This document shows positions 26,078-35,013 of a stretch of 50,539 nt of DNA, one piece after another. The notes beneath the pieces were generated by a model. The model worked only from the letters and a program-made list of their open reading frames with translations, had not been told where the DNA came from and ran no database searches. Position numbers and translations under genes: made by a program. The stretch's first letter is position 1. Each line of letters opens with the position of its first letter. The DNA lies in assembly GCA_948805675.1 (NCBI GenBank), contig CAQIBN010000012.1, positions 1 through 50,539 of the forward strand, written 5' to 3'. Source of the stretch: an uncultured Clostridia bacterium (GTDB taxonomy: Bacteria; Bacillota; Clostridia; TANB77; CAG-508).

Positions 26078-27061
26078 TTATTCACATTTTTTATCACGTA
26101 ACATTAACATTTGTACTGCTTTTTCTGGTTTTAAATTACCAAATAATACATTATATACAGTTTCAACTATAGGCATTTCTATATTGTATTTTTTAGAAAG
26201 TTCATATGCAACTTCTATATTATCTATGCTTTCTATTGTCATACCTATTTCTTTTTTAGTTTCTTCTATAGATAAACCTCTTCCTATTAACTTTCCTGCA
26301 CTTCTATTTCTACTATGTTCACTTAAACATGTAACAATTAAATCACCTAAACCTGATAAACCATAAAAAGTGTTTTCGTTTCCGCCCATTGATAATCCTA
26401 ATCTTTTTATTTCGGCTAATCCTCTTGTTATTAATGCTGCAAAAGTATTATCACCAAGACCTATTTCTGATGCTATTCCTGCACAAAAAGCAAGTATGTT
26501 TTTAGCTCCTGCACCTACCTCTACTCCTATAACGTCATTAGATGTATAAACCCTCATACTATTATTCATAAATAAATTTTGTACTTCTTTTTGTAATGAT
26601 TTATCTTTTGAAGCAATAACTATAGCTGTTGGAATTCCCCTTGCTACCTCTTCTGCATGACTTGGACCTGAAAATATTCCTGTTTTTACATTTGGAATTT
26701 CTTCATCCATTATTTGACTTAAAGTTTTCAAACTTTTTGCTTCAAATCCTTTAGAACACATTATTACTGGTTGATTTTTTATATAAGGTTTATATTGTTT
26801 AATAATATTTCTTACAAATTTAGATGGTGTTACATGTAAAATAATATCTGTATCTTTTACTGATTCTTCTATATTAGTAAAACTAATTATTCCATCTGGC
26901 AATTCAACTTCTGGTAAAAATTTGCATTTTTTTTCATTATTAATTATATCAGCTTCTTCTTTAAGAAAAGACCATACTTTTATCTTATTTCCCATTTTAG
27001 CTAAATGGATTGCTAAAGCTATTCCCCAACTACCACTACCTATAATTGATATATTTTTCAT
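26078..27061 (-). CDS. gpsA: Glycerol-3-phosphate dehydrogenase [NAD(P)+]
   Basis: 327 residues. The Rossmann motif ISIIGSGSWGIALAIHLA is at the N-terminus; SKGFE, GPSHAEEVARGIPTA and KNILAFCAGIASEIGLGDN with the catalytic Lys follow; a C-terminal helical domain with ENTFYGLSGLGDLIVT completes it. It makes sn-glycerol-3-phosphate for phospholipids, the substrate of PlsY encoded just upstream. The order der-plsY-gpsA is the usual Firmicutes cluster. The one CGG is out of frame. Confidence 0.97.
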   Translation of the reverse strand: MKNISIIGSGSWGIALAIHLAKMGNKIKVWSFLKEEADIINNEKKCKFLPEVELPDGIISFTNIEESVKDTDIILHVTPSKFVRNIIKQYKPYIKNQPVIMCSKGFEAKSLKTLSQIMDEEIPNVKTGIFSGPSHAEEVARGIPTAIVIASKDKSLQKEVQNLFMNNSMRVYTSNDVIGVEVGAGAKNILAFCAGIASEIGLGDNTFAALITRGLAEIKRLGLSMGGNENTFYGLSGLGDLIVTCLSEHSRNRSAGKLIGRGLSIEETKKEIGMTIESIDNIEVAYELSKKYNIEMPIVETVYNVLFGNLKPEKAVQMLMLRDKKCE

Positions 27062-27089
27062 GTTAAATATTCCTCCACATATCTTATGT

Positions 27090-27713
27090 TTATTTTTTAA
27101 AACTTAATTTATTCTCATTTCCTTCTAATATTCTCTTTAAATTTGCTCTATGATTTAATACAACAAGTAATCCTAAAGCTATACCAAATATAATATAATT
27201 TCCTGATGCTATAAAATTTTCATGAATAAATATAGTTAATATTGGAAATAGTATGGCAGTCATAATTGAACCTAATGAAACCATTTTTGTTAATATTATT
27301 AAACAAAGAGCAAAAACTAAACAAATTAAACCAATTTGCCAATTTGTTAATAATATTACACCTAAAGCCGTTGCTACACCTTTTCCTCCTCTAAATTCAA
27401 AAAATATCGGAAAAGTATGTCCAAATACTGCAAAAAATCCTGCAAGTTGTACTAAAATAGACTTATCTGCTTCTTTCACAAAATATGATACTACTAATGC
27501 TATTAAAATTGAAACTATTCCTTTTAAAATATCACAAATTAATGTTATAATTGCTGCTTTTTTTCCTACACTTCTTAACATATTAGTAGTTCCAGCATTC
27601 CCACTTCCTTTTTCTCTTACATCAAATCCTGCAAACTTTCTACTAAAAATTACTGAAAAATTTATACTTCCTATTGCATATGCAATAATTGCTATAATTA
27701 TATAAGTCACCAT
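27090..27713 (-). CDS. plsY: Acyl-phosphate:glycerol-3-phosphate acyltransferase
   Basis: 207 residues with about five membrane segments. PlsY motifs are SINFSVIFSRKFAGFDVREKGSGNAGTTN (motif 1, spanning residues about 16-44), FRGGKGVATALGV (motif 2) and NHRANLKRI near the end (motif 3). It starts phospholipid synthesis by acylating glycerol-3-phosphate at the membrane. It lies 28 bases upstream of gpsA. Confidence 0.97.
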   Translation of the reverse strand: MVTYIIIAIIAYAIGSINFSVIFSRKFAGFDVREKGSGNAGTTNMLRSVGKKAAIITLICDILKGIVSILIALVVSYFVKEADKSILVQLAGFFAVFGHTFPIFFEFRGGKGVATALGVILLTNWQIGLICLVFALCLIILTKMVSLGSIMTAILFPILTIFIHENFIASGNYIIFGIALGLLVVLNHRANLKRILEGNENKLSFKK

Positions 27714-27845
27714 AATACATACTTCCTTTCTTTATCTAATTGTTTTTTATATATTTTATCTTTTTGTTTTAATTTTTTATAAGATATTATTTTCAAATCT
27801 AAATTATTATATAATATACAGATTTGAATTATACATATTTAATAT

Positions 27846-29175
27846 TTATACATCTTTTTCTTTCTTTTCCCTTACTATCATTCTTATTGGTGTACCAGTT
27901 AATACAAATTCCTTTCTTAATTGATTTATCAAATATCTTTCATAAGAGAAGTGAAATAACTTCTTATCATTAACAAATACTACAAATGTTGGTGGTTTTG
28001 TTCCACCTTGAGTCATATAATATATTTTTAATCTTTTACCTTTATCTGTTGGTGGTTGTACAATTGCTATTGCTTCATTTAACACTTGATTTAGTACTGC
28101 TGTTGAAATTCTCATAGCATTTTGATTTGCAACTGTATTTATTAATTCATATAACTTATTTACTCTTTGTCCTGTTTTAGCAGATATGAATATTATTGGA
28201 GCATATGATAAATAAGATAACTTTTGATATATTTCTTTTTTATATTTTTCTAATGTTCCATTTTCTTTTTCATATTCATCCCATTTATTTACTGCAATTA
28301 TAATACCTTTTCCAGCTTCATGAGCCTCTCCTGCTATTTTAGCATCTTGTTCTGTTACACCTTCATTTGCATCTATCATTAAAATACATACATCTGCTCT
28401 TTCTACTGCTAAAAGTGTTCTCATCACACTATATTTTTCTAAGTTTTCTGTTACTTTATTTTTTCTTCTAATTCCTGCTGTATCTATAAATACATATTTT
28501 CCAAATTCATTTTCAAATGAAGAATCTATTGCATCTCTTGTAGTTCCAGCTATACTACTAACTATTACTCTATTTTCTCCCAAAATTTTGTTTACTAAAG
28601 AAGACTTTCCAACATTTGGTTTACCAATAAGAGCTACTTTTATAATAGTATCATCATCTTCTTCTAAATTATTTTCTGGAAAATGTTCATATATAGCATC
28701 TAAAACATCTCCAATACCAATAGCATTTACAGATGATACAGCATGTGGCTCACCTATTCCTAGATTATAGAATTCATAGATATCATCAGTTACTTTTCCA
28801 AAATTATCTGCCTTATTACAAACAAGCACGATAGGCTTTTTAGACTTTTTAAGCATTAATGCAATTTCTTTATCTGCCTCTGTTATTCCTTGTTTTATAT
28901 CTGTTACAAAAACTATAACATCTGCTATATCTATTGCTATATCTGCTTGTTCCCTCATTTGAGAAATAATTACATCTTCTGATTCTGGCTCTATTCCGTC
29001 CTGTATCTATTATAGTAAAATTTCTTCCTCTCCAATTACTTTCTGCATATATTCTGTCTCTTGTAACTCCTGGTGTATCTTCTACTATTGATATTCTTTT
29101 TCCTACTATATAATTAAAAAATGTTGATTTTCCAACATTTGGTCTTCCTACAATTGCTACTGTTGGTTTTCCCAT
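27846..29175 (-). CDS. der: Ribosome-assembly GTPase Der/EngA (with +1 frameshift at CGG)
   Basis: 442 residues after the shift, the usual Der length. Two G domains are present: GRPNVGKST, DTGGIEPES and NKAD in the first; GKPNVGKSS, DTAGIRRK and NKWDEYEKE in the second; then a KH-like domain to the end. Der is essential for 50S assembly in bacteria where it has been tested. The zero frame fails inside the first G3 motif: IIDTG-CGG. With CGGA as glycine it reads IIDTGGIEPESEDVIISQMR, the invariant sequence. Functional protein therefore requires the shift (or an unseen intact copy). Confidence 0.95.
28996..28998 (-). other. CGG +1 frameshift site (der)
   Basis: GGA CGG AAT. Resumes as GGA ATA, making the second Gly of the invariant DTGG motif. 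Confidence 0.95.
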
Positions 29176-29398
29176 ATTTCACCTCTTCTATATTTATACT
29201 TTACTAAAAACATTGCTTTTGCCTTTTGGTTATATGCATTATATCACATTTTTTCCATTTTAAAAGCCTTTTTAACATTTTATATTATTTTATCGTTACC
29301 ATTAAGATTTCAAAACACTATACTAAATTAATAACACTTCCTGATACTATACTTATTATGCACAACTTATAATTTCAATTTAAACAGTAAGTATAAAA

Positions 29399-30092
29399 TT
29401 ATTCATGTTCTATATTATTTTTTTCTTGTTTAATTTTTGCTCCGTGTTAAAATTGCATCTTTAACAATTCCATTTAAGTAACTAAAATCTGAATATTCCC
29501 CTTGTGAAGCCCAAACTAGTGCTCCTCTAACATATCCAAAATTTTGAAGTAATATATCACTATTTAACTCAAATCCTTTTTCTTTTGCATATCTTATTGC
29601 ATATGCAACTATAGTCCTTGTATTTCCATCTCTAAAAGGATGAGTTTGCCAAAATCCTGCTATTAGTTTATTAAAAACCTTAACTTTTTCATCAGTACTT
29701 TTATTACTCCAATGTTCTTTTTGTAATTTTTCTATAATTGTACTCAAGTCTGAATTTATATTATTAGGATGTGAATACCTAACAGAATCTCCACCTAATA
29801 TTTTCTCTTCTTTTTGCATTGGTACAGTTCTAAAATTACCAGCCCAATCAAATATATCTCCTAAAATGTATTTATGAAGTCTTTGTATATATTCAAGACC
29901 AAAATCCCCAGGAGCTACATCTCTATCTACAGTAAATAATTTTATAAAAGATATATCAGCTTCTGCTTGTCTTAATTTTTCATAATCTGTTATTCCTAAT
30001 TTATTTATTAGTGTTCCATTTTTATATACATATGGGTCTTTTTTATATAAATTTTTCAAATCTGTTTTTTTAAAATACATTTTTATTTTCAT
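29399..30092 (-). CDS. Fic-domain AMP-transferase toxin
   Basis: Fic family, with the active-site motif HPFRDGNTR and flap region sequence before it. It transfers AMP (or a related group) to target proteins. The zero frame ends at 29430 with TRSKN; a CGG at 29442 lies four codons before that stop. If read by the +1 rule the protein is 230 residues with the tail TGAKIKQEKNNIEHE ending at 29399. If not, it is 220 residues ending at 29430. The catalytic domain is complete either way. It overlaps the upstream VbhA-like antitoxin gene by 23 bases, the normal toxin-antitoxin arrangement. Confidence 0.8.
29442..29444 (-). other. Possible CGG +1 frameshift site (fic C-terminus)
   Basis: ACA CGG AGC. 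The +1 frame gives GGA GCA and 12 more codons before TAA at 29399. Homology cannot decide because the tail is not conserved. Confidence 0.5.
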
Positions 30093-30288
30093 CCTTCTTT
30101 ATTTTATATTTTTGTAATACTCTTTTTTGTATTTCATCTAATTCTGTTTTTCCTTCTATATATTCTTTTGCCATACCTAATACATCATCGCTTGGCATTT
30201 TATTTCCTAATAAAGATAATCCTAAAGCCTTTTTTATTATTTCTTTTCTTTCTTCTTTGGTTGTTTGTGATATTAAAAGCTTATCCAT
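30070..30288 (-). CDS. VbhA-type antitoxin of the Fic protein
   Basis: 72 residues, helical and charged. Layout matches VbhA-like antitoxins, which insert an inhibitory helix into the Fic active site: an N-terminal helix (about 8-30), a SDDVLGMAKEYIEGKTELDEI segment spanning residues about 33-53, and a helical end. Its gene overlaps the fic gene. AGAGGA lies before the ATG. Confidence 0.75.
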   Translation of the reverse strand: MDKLLISQTTKEERKEIIKKALGLSLLGNKMPSDDVLGMAKEYIEGKTELDEIQKRVLQKYKIKKDENKNVF

Positions 30289-30387
30289 TTTTTAGTTTTC
30301 CTCTTTTCTTTTATTTAAAATTTATAACAATTATACTTTTATTTTTTTATTTTAGCAATATATTTTATTTTCTAATTAATATAGTTA

Positions 30388-30447
30388 ATAATGGCACTAA
30401 TTTAACATAAAGTCGAAATAACTTCATGCGCGTAAACTTATTATGTT
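30388..30447 (-). repeat. Promoter-like repeat, copy B
   Basis: Counterpart of 23461-23520. The ACGCGCAT core stands out in this CG-poor sequence. It lies about 100 bases upstream of the VbhA/Fic pair on the same strand; -35-like TTTACG and -10-like CTTTAT are 18 bases apart. Confidence 0.5.
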
Positions 30448-30461
30448 TTATACTTTAATAA

Positions 30462-30487
30462 AAAAAAACAGCATTTTTCTGTGCTGC
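30462..30487 (-). terminator. Terminator of rpmF
   Basis: Minus-strand stem AGCA..TGCT followed by a long T run. Confidence 0.75.
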
Positions 30488-30508
30488 CTTTCTTTTATCA
30501 TTATTTTA

Positions 30509-30691
30509 TTAAGCTTCTTTTTTTGCTACCACTTGTTTTCCATTATAATATCCGCAACTTGGACAAACTCTATGTTGCATCATTTTTTCGTGACAATGTG
30601 GACAATCAACTAAATTTTGATTTTCTAATTTCCATGTTGATCTTTTTAAATGTGTTCTTGCTTTTGACCATCTTCTTTTTGGTTGTGCCAT
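30509..30691 (-). CDS. rpmF: 50S ribosomal protein L32
   Basis: 60 residues, starting MAQPKRRWSKARTHLKRSTW, with a zinc ribbon CPHC and CPSC. Standard length. The single CGG is out of frame (TGC GGA). Confidence 0.97.
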   Translation of the reverse strand: MAQPKRRWSKARTHLKRSTWKLENQNLVDCPHCHEKMMQHRVCPSCGYYNGKQVVAKKEA

Positions 30692-30873
30692 TCTCTATTC
30701 CCTCCCTTTGCATATGTATAGAATTATGTATATATTCTAATTTTTAACTTATTTTTCACATCACTTTAAAAGTATACTAGTTTTTTTCATTTTTGTCAAT
30801 AGTTAGAAAAAACAAACTGTAAATATTTTCATCAAATTGCATATACTAAATAATAAAAGAATGGAGGTAAAAT

Positions 30874-32722
30874 ATGTGTGGATTAGTTGGTTTTGTTAAT
30901 ACTACAAAAGATATATCTAGTTATCGAAATGTATTATCTAATATGAATAATGCAATTTCAAAAAGAGGTCCTGATGAGGATGGAATTTATATAGAAGAAA
31001 ATGTTTGCTTAGCACATAAAAGATTAATAGTAATAGACCCTGATGGCGGAAAGCAACCTATGGTGTATAAAAAGGATTCTAACACTTATACAATTGTATA
31101 TAATGGTCAAATATACAATACGCCTGAATTAAGAGAAGAATTAACTTCTGAGGGTTTTACATTTGAAGGTCATTCAGATACTGAAGTTTTATTAAAAAGC
31201 TATATAAAATGGGGCCATAATGTTGTTAATAAATTGAATGGAATTTTTTCTTTTGCTATATGGGATTCAAATAAAAAAGAATTATTTATAGCAAGAGATC
31301 ATTTTGGTGTAAAACCATTTTATTATTCTATTTTAGATAATACTTTAGTATTTGCATCTGAAGTTAAAGCATTATTTGAATATCCTGGTATTACTCCTAA
31401 AATTGATAATGAAGGTATATGTGAGCTTTTTGGACTTGGACCTAGCCATACACCTGGTAATCGGAATATTTAAAGATATTCATGAATTAAAACCTGCAAA
31501 TTATGCAATATTTAATTCTTCTGGATTGCATATAAATAAATATTGGTCTTTAGTTTCTATGCCACATACTGATAATTTTAACTCTACTTGTGATAAAGTA
31601 AAATTTTTATTAGAAGATTCTATAAGAAAACAGCTTGTATCTGATGTACCTTTATGTACTTTCCTATCTGGTGGATTAGATTCTAGTATTATCACTTTAT
31701 ATGCTTCTAATTATTGTAAAGAAAAAGGATTACCACCTTTAAACACTTATTCTGTAGATTATGTGGATAATGATAAAAACTTCGTTAAAACTGACTTTCA
31801 ACCAAATTCAGATAACTACTATATTAATTTAATGAAAGAGATGTTAAACACAAATCATCATAATATTATTTTAGACACTCCTGAACTTGCAGAAGCCTTA
31901 GAAGATGCTATGCTTGCAAGAGATTATCCTGGAATGGCAGATGTAGATTCTTCTTTACTTTTATTTTGTAAAAACGTAAAACAACATGCTACAGTAACTT
32001 TAACAGGTGAATGTTCTGATGAAATATTTGGTGGTTATCCTTGGTTTTTCCGTAGTGATGCTTTAAATAGTGGTACTTTTCCTTGGTCTATTGCAATAGA
32101 TGAGCGTCAAACTTTACTAAATCCTTTAGTAGCAGAAAAAGTTCATTTAAAAGATTATATTAATTATCGTTATAAAGAAAGCTTAGATGAAGTAACTATT
32201 TTAGACGAAGATTCTGAAGAAACAAAAGAAAAAAGAAAAATATCTCATCTTACTTTAAACTGGTTTATGCAAACATTATTAGATAGGTCTGATCGTATGG
32301 GTATGTATAATGGTTTTGAAATAAGAGTTCCATTTTGTGATTATCGTTTAGCACAATATGTATGGAATATACCTTGGGAAATTAAAGCTTTAAATGGACG
32401 TGAAAAAGGATTACTTCGTTATATAATGAAAGATAGTCTTCCAGAAGAGATTGTTGATAGAAAGAAAAGTCCATATCCTAAAACATGGAATCCTACTTAT
32501 CTTGCAAAAGTAAAAGGTATGCTTACAAAAATAATGCAAGATAAAAATGCTCCTATTAATAATTTACTAAATAGACAATATATTTTAGATATTATACAAA
32601 CAGATGGAAAGGCATTTACTAGACCTTGGTTTGGTCAATTAATGACTGGACCTCAGCTTATGGCTTATCTTTGCCAGGTAAATATGTGGCTTGAGAAATA
32701 TCAGCCTAAGATTGAATTGTAA
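30874..32722 (+). CDS. asnB: Asparagine synthase, glutamine-hydrolysing (with +1 frameshift at CGG)
   Basis: 615 residues after the shift. The N-terminal glutaminase domain starts MCGLVGFVN, with Cys2 as nucleophile, and contains SKRGPDEDG and YNGQIYN. The C-terminal synthetase domain has the PP-loop FLSGGLDSSII. The break is at CGG 31462, at residue 197. With CGGA as glycine it reads SHTPGNGIFKDIHELKPANY, a conserved stretch joining the two domains. Unshifted, only the glutaminase domain would be made. One further CGG (31047) is out of frame in GGC GGA and harmless. ATGGAGGT precedes the start. Confidence 0.95.
31462..31464 (+). other. CGG +1 frameshift site (asnB)
   Basis: AAT CGG AAT. Resumes as GGA ATA, restoring PGNGIFKDI. 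Confidence 0.94.
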
Positions 32723-32730
32723 AATGTTTT

Positions 32731-32757
32731 AGAGGTTGCATATATTTGCGACCTCTT
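32731..32757. terminator. Bidirectional terminator between convergent genes
   Basis: AGAGGTTGC pairs with GCGACCTCT (one G-T pair) around 7-9 bases, just after the asnB stop. Confidence 0.65.
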
Positions 32758-32771
32758 GTATATTATGCTCT

Positions 32772-33677
32772 TTATTTTTTCCTTAACTTTGCAATAAAAA
32801 ATCCTTCATATAATTTACTTGGACATACACATATTGTTCCTTCTATTTCCACTTTTAGCATTGGAATGTCTTGAAATATCTCTTTACTAATTGGAACTAT
32901 TTCTACTTCCCCATTTCTTAAAATTTTTGATAAATTATCTTCATTTTCTTGTTTTAAAATTGAACAAGTAGAATATATCATTTCATGTCCTGGCTTTAAT
33001 ATTTGTACTGCCTTTTTTAATAGTTGAAATTGTAAGCTTGAAGACCTTTCTATTAATTCTTCTTTAAAATATTTTTCTAATTTCTCATTATTTAAATAAA
33101 TTGTTCCACTTCCACTACAAGGTGCATCTAATAATATTTTATCAAATAATAAAAAGCTATTTAATTTTCTTGCATCTTCTACTAATACATTAATTCCATT
33201 TGCACCTTGTTTATCTATATTATATCTTAATCTTTCAGAACGTATTTTATTTTTTTCACAAGCAGTTATTAATGCTTTTCCTTTAGATAGAGCTGAAACT
33301 TGAGTTGTTTTTCCTCCAGGAGCTGCTGCCATATCTAATATATTTTCATTTTCTTTTGGAGATAAAATAATTGGTGGTAACATAGATGACAAGCTTTGTA
33401 AATATATCTCTCCATTATTATAAATACTTAATTCTCTAATTTTATTTTCATCTGCATCTTCTATAATTAAAGCATCTTTATACCATTTAACTTCTTTGTA
33501 TTTTATATTATACATATCTAAAACCTTTTTTATATTATCTATATTTGTTTTTAATGTATTTACTCTTAAAGTTACTGGTCTTTTTTCTAAATATCCCTTT
33601 ATTATATTATTAGTTATATTTTCTCCATATTGAGCTAATAATAATTTATATAAAAAATTTGGTACTTTATTTAACAT
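32772..33677 (-). CDS. RsmB/NOP2-family RNA (cytosine-C5) methyltransferase
   Basis: 301 residues. The SAM site is ILDMAAAPGGKTTQVS. The two catalytic cysteines are in LLDAPCSGSG and YSTCS. The N-terminal part is short, without the NusB-like domain of full RsmB, so it is closer to the compact RsmF/YebU-type or archaeal-like forms. Its target is probably 16S rRNA or tRNA cytosine. AAAAGGGG precedes the ATG. It is followed by no other gene on its strand and preceded closely (18 bases) by the antiporter gene. Confidence 0.88.
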   Translation of the reverse strand: MLNKVPNFLYKLLLAQYGENITNNIIKGYLEKRPVTLRVNTLKTNIDNIKKVLDMYNIKYKEVKWYKDALIIEDADENKIRELSIYNNGEIYLQSLSSMLPPIILSPKENENILDMAAAPGGKTTQVSALSKGKALITACEKNKIRSERLRYNIDKQGANGINVLVEDARKLNSFLLFDKILLDAPCSGSGTIYLNNEKLEKYFKEELIERSSSLQFQLLKKAVQILKPGHEMIYSTCSILKQENEDNLSKILRNGEVEIVPISKEIFQDIPMLKVEIEGTICVCPSKLYEGFFIAKLRKK

Positions 33678-33695
33678 TTTACTTCCCCTTTTAAT

Positions 33696-34658
33696 TTATT
33701 TAACAAAAGAATTTATCATATATCCTATATATAATATAAAATATATTATGCCATTTACTCTTGTCATTTTATTTTTAGGTGGTATTATTGGGAATAAAGC
33801 AAGTACTATTGTTGCAAGTGCCAAAATAATTAAATCTGTATTATAACTTACATTATAGGAAATTGGTTTAATAATTGCTGTACTCCCTATTATTAATAAC
33901 ATATTAAAGATATTTGAGCCTAATATATTTCCAATTGCAATATCACTTTTGCCTTTTATTGCAGCAGAAACACTTGTAACTAGCTCTGGAAGACTTGTTC
34001 CTATTGCTAAAATTGTAATACTTATTATTTTTTCACTTAAATTAAAATATTCTGCTATATTGGTAGCATTATTTACAGTTAAATCTCCACCAAATTTTAG
34101 TGCTATAATTCCTACAATAATATATATAATATCTTTTAATGTAGAATTTTTATTTTCTTCTTTGGCTAAATCTTCTTTTTCATCTTTTTCTTTATCAAAT
34201 TTTTCACCTTTAAAAGCCATAATAATTGTATATAATATAAACAATATAAATAGTATTATTAATATTAATGCATCAACTCTTGTTACATCTTGTCCCATAT
34301 TACATATTAATGCAAAAACAATTGTTATAACCAAACATATTGGTATTTCTATTAATCTTGTTTCTCTTTTAAAAGCTATTGATTGAATTATTGTAGATAC
34401 TCCTAATATAAGAAGTAAATTGCAAATATTACTTCCAATAACATTTCCAATAGCCATATCTGAATGTCCATCTAAAGCTGATGTTATACTAACAAACAAT
34501 TCTGGCATTGATGTTCCTATAGATATTATAGTTAATCCTATTATAATTTCTGGTATATGAAACTTTTTAGCTATACTACTTGAACCATCTACTAAAAAAT
34601 CTGCACCTTTAATTAATAAAACAAAACCTATAAGTATTAAAATTACTGATATAAACAT
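33696..34658 (-). CDS. Calcium/sodium antiporter (CaCA family)
   Basis: 320 residues with about ten membrane segments in two inverted halves. Each half carries the alpha-repeat signature: GTSMPELFVSITSALDGHSDMAIGNVIGSN in the first (abridged residues about 49-78) and GTSLPELVTSVSAAIKGKSD in the second. A charged loop (about 150-170) lies between them. It is a YrbG-like exchanger of the inner membrane. Confidence 0.93.
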   Translation of the reverse strand: MFISVILILIGFVLLIKGADFLVDGSSSIAKKFHIPEIIIGLTIISIGTSMPELFVSITSALDGHSDMAIGNVIGSNICNLLLILGVSTIIQSIAFKRETRLIEIPICLVITIVFALICNMGQDVTRVDALILIILFILFILYTIIMAFKGEKFDKEKDEKEDLAKEENKNSTLKDIIYIIVGIIALKFGGDLTVNNATNIAEYFNLSEKIISITILAIGTSLPELVTSVSAAIKGKSDIAIGNILGSNIFNMLLIIGSTAIIKPISYNVSYNTDLIILALATIVLALFPIIPPKNKMTRVNGIIYFILYIGYMINSFVK

Positions 34659-34735
34659 AAATCTCTTATCTCCTAAATTTTTTTAATTTCTAAAAATATT
34701 AATCTGATATATATTTTAATATATCATTATATACC

Positions 34736-34816
34736 TTATCTTTTTCTATTTCGTTTAAAAGTTCCATGAATCTTTCTATCATCATATTTTGAAATAATGT
34801 GAAATTTTTCTTCCAT
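34736..34816 (-). CDS. Possible small peptide gene
   Basis: 26 codons from an ATG with GAGGAG six bases upstream. A second, overlapping frame gives the more protein-like MMIERFMELLNEIEKDK and runs to a stop at about 34703, but has no ribosome binding site. One of the two may be the remnant of a short gene upstream of the antiporter. Weak evidence. Confidence 0.25.
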   Translation of the reverse strand: MEEKFHIISKYDDRKIHGTFKRNRKR

Positions 34817-34980
34817 TCAAATTCTCCTCTTCTTTATTTATTTTATAAATATATATATTTTATCATAATATTTTATTTGATTCAATTGGTTATTTTTAAT
34901 AATTTCGTTTGTTTATTGCAACTATAAAAAGACCATAACAATGTAAAAAGAACCCTGCCCTAGTATACCATAATAAAAAT

Positions 34981-35003
34981 AGTGCTTATCAAAAATAAGC
35001 ACC
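34981..35003 (-). terminator. Terminator of the acyl-CoA synthetase gene
   Basis: GTGCTTAT pairs perfectly with ATAAGCAC, followed on the minus strand by a T-rich tract. Confidence 0.75.
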
Positions 35004-35013
35004 ATAATTATAT

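Noticed and set aside
27253..27705. Open frame antisense to plsY
   Set aside because: No ribosome binding site; it mirrors the codon bias of a clear membrane protein gene.
33949..34386. Open frame antisense to the Ca/Na antiporter
   Set aside because: A shadow of the alpha-repeat gene on the other strand.
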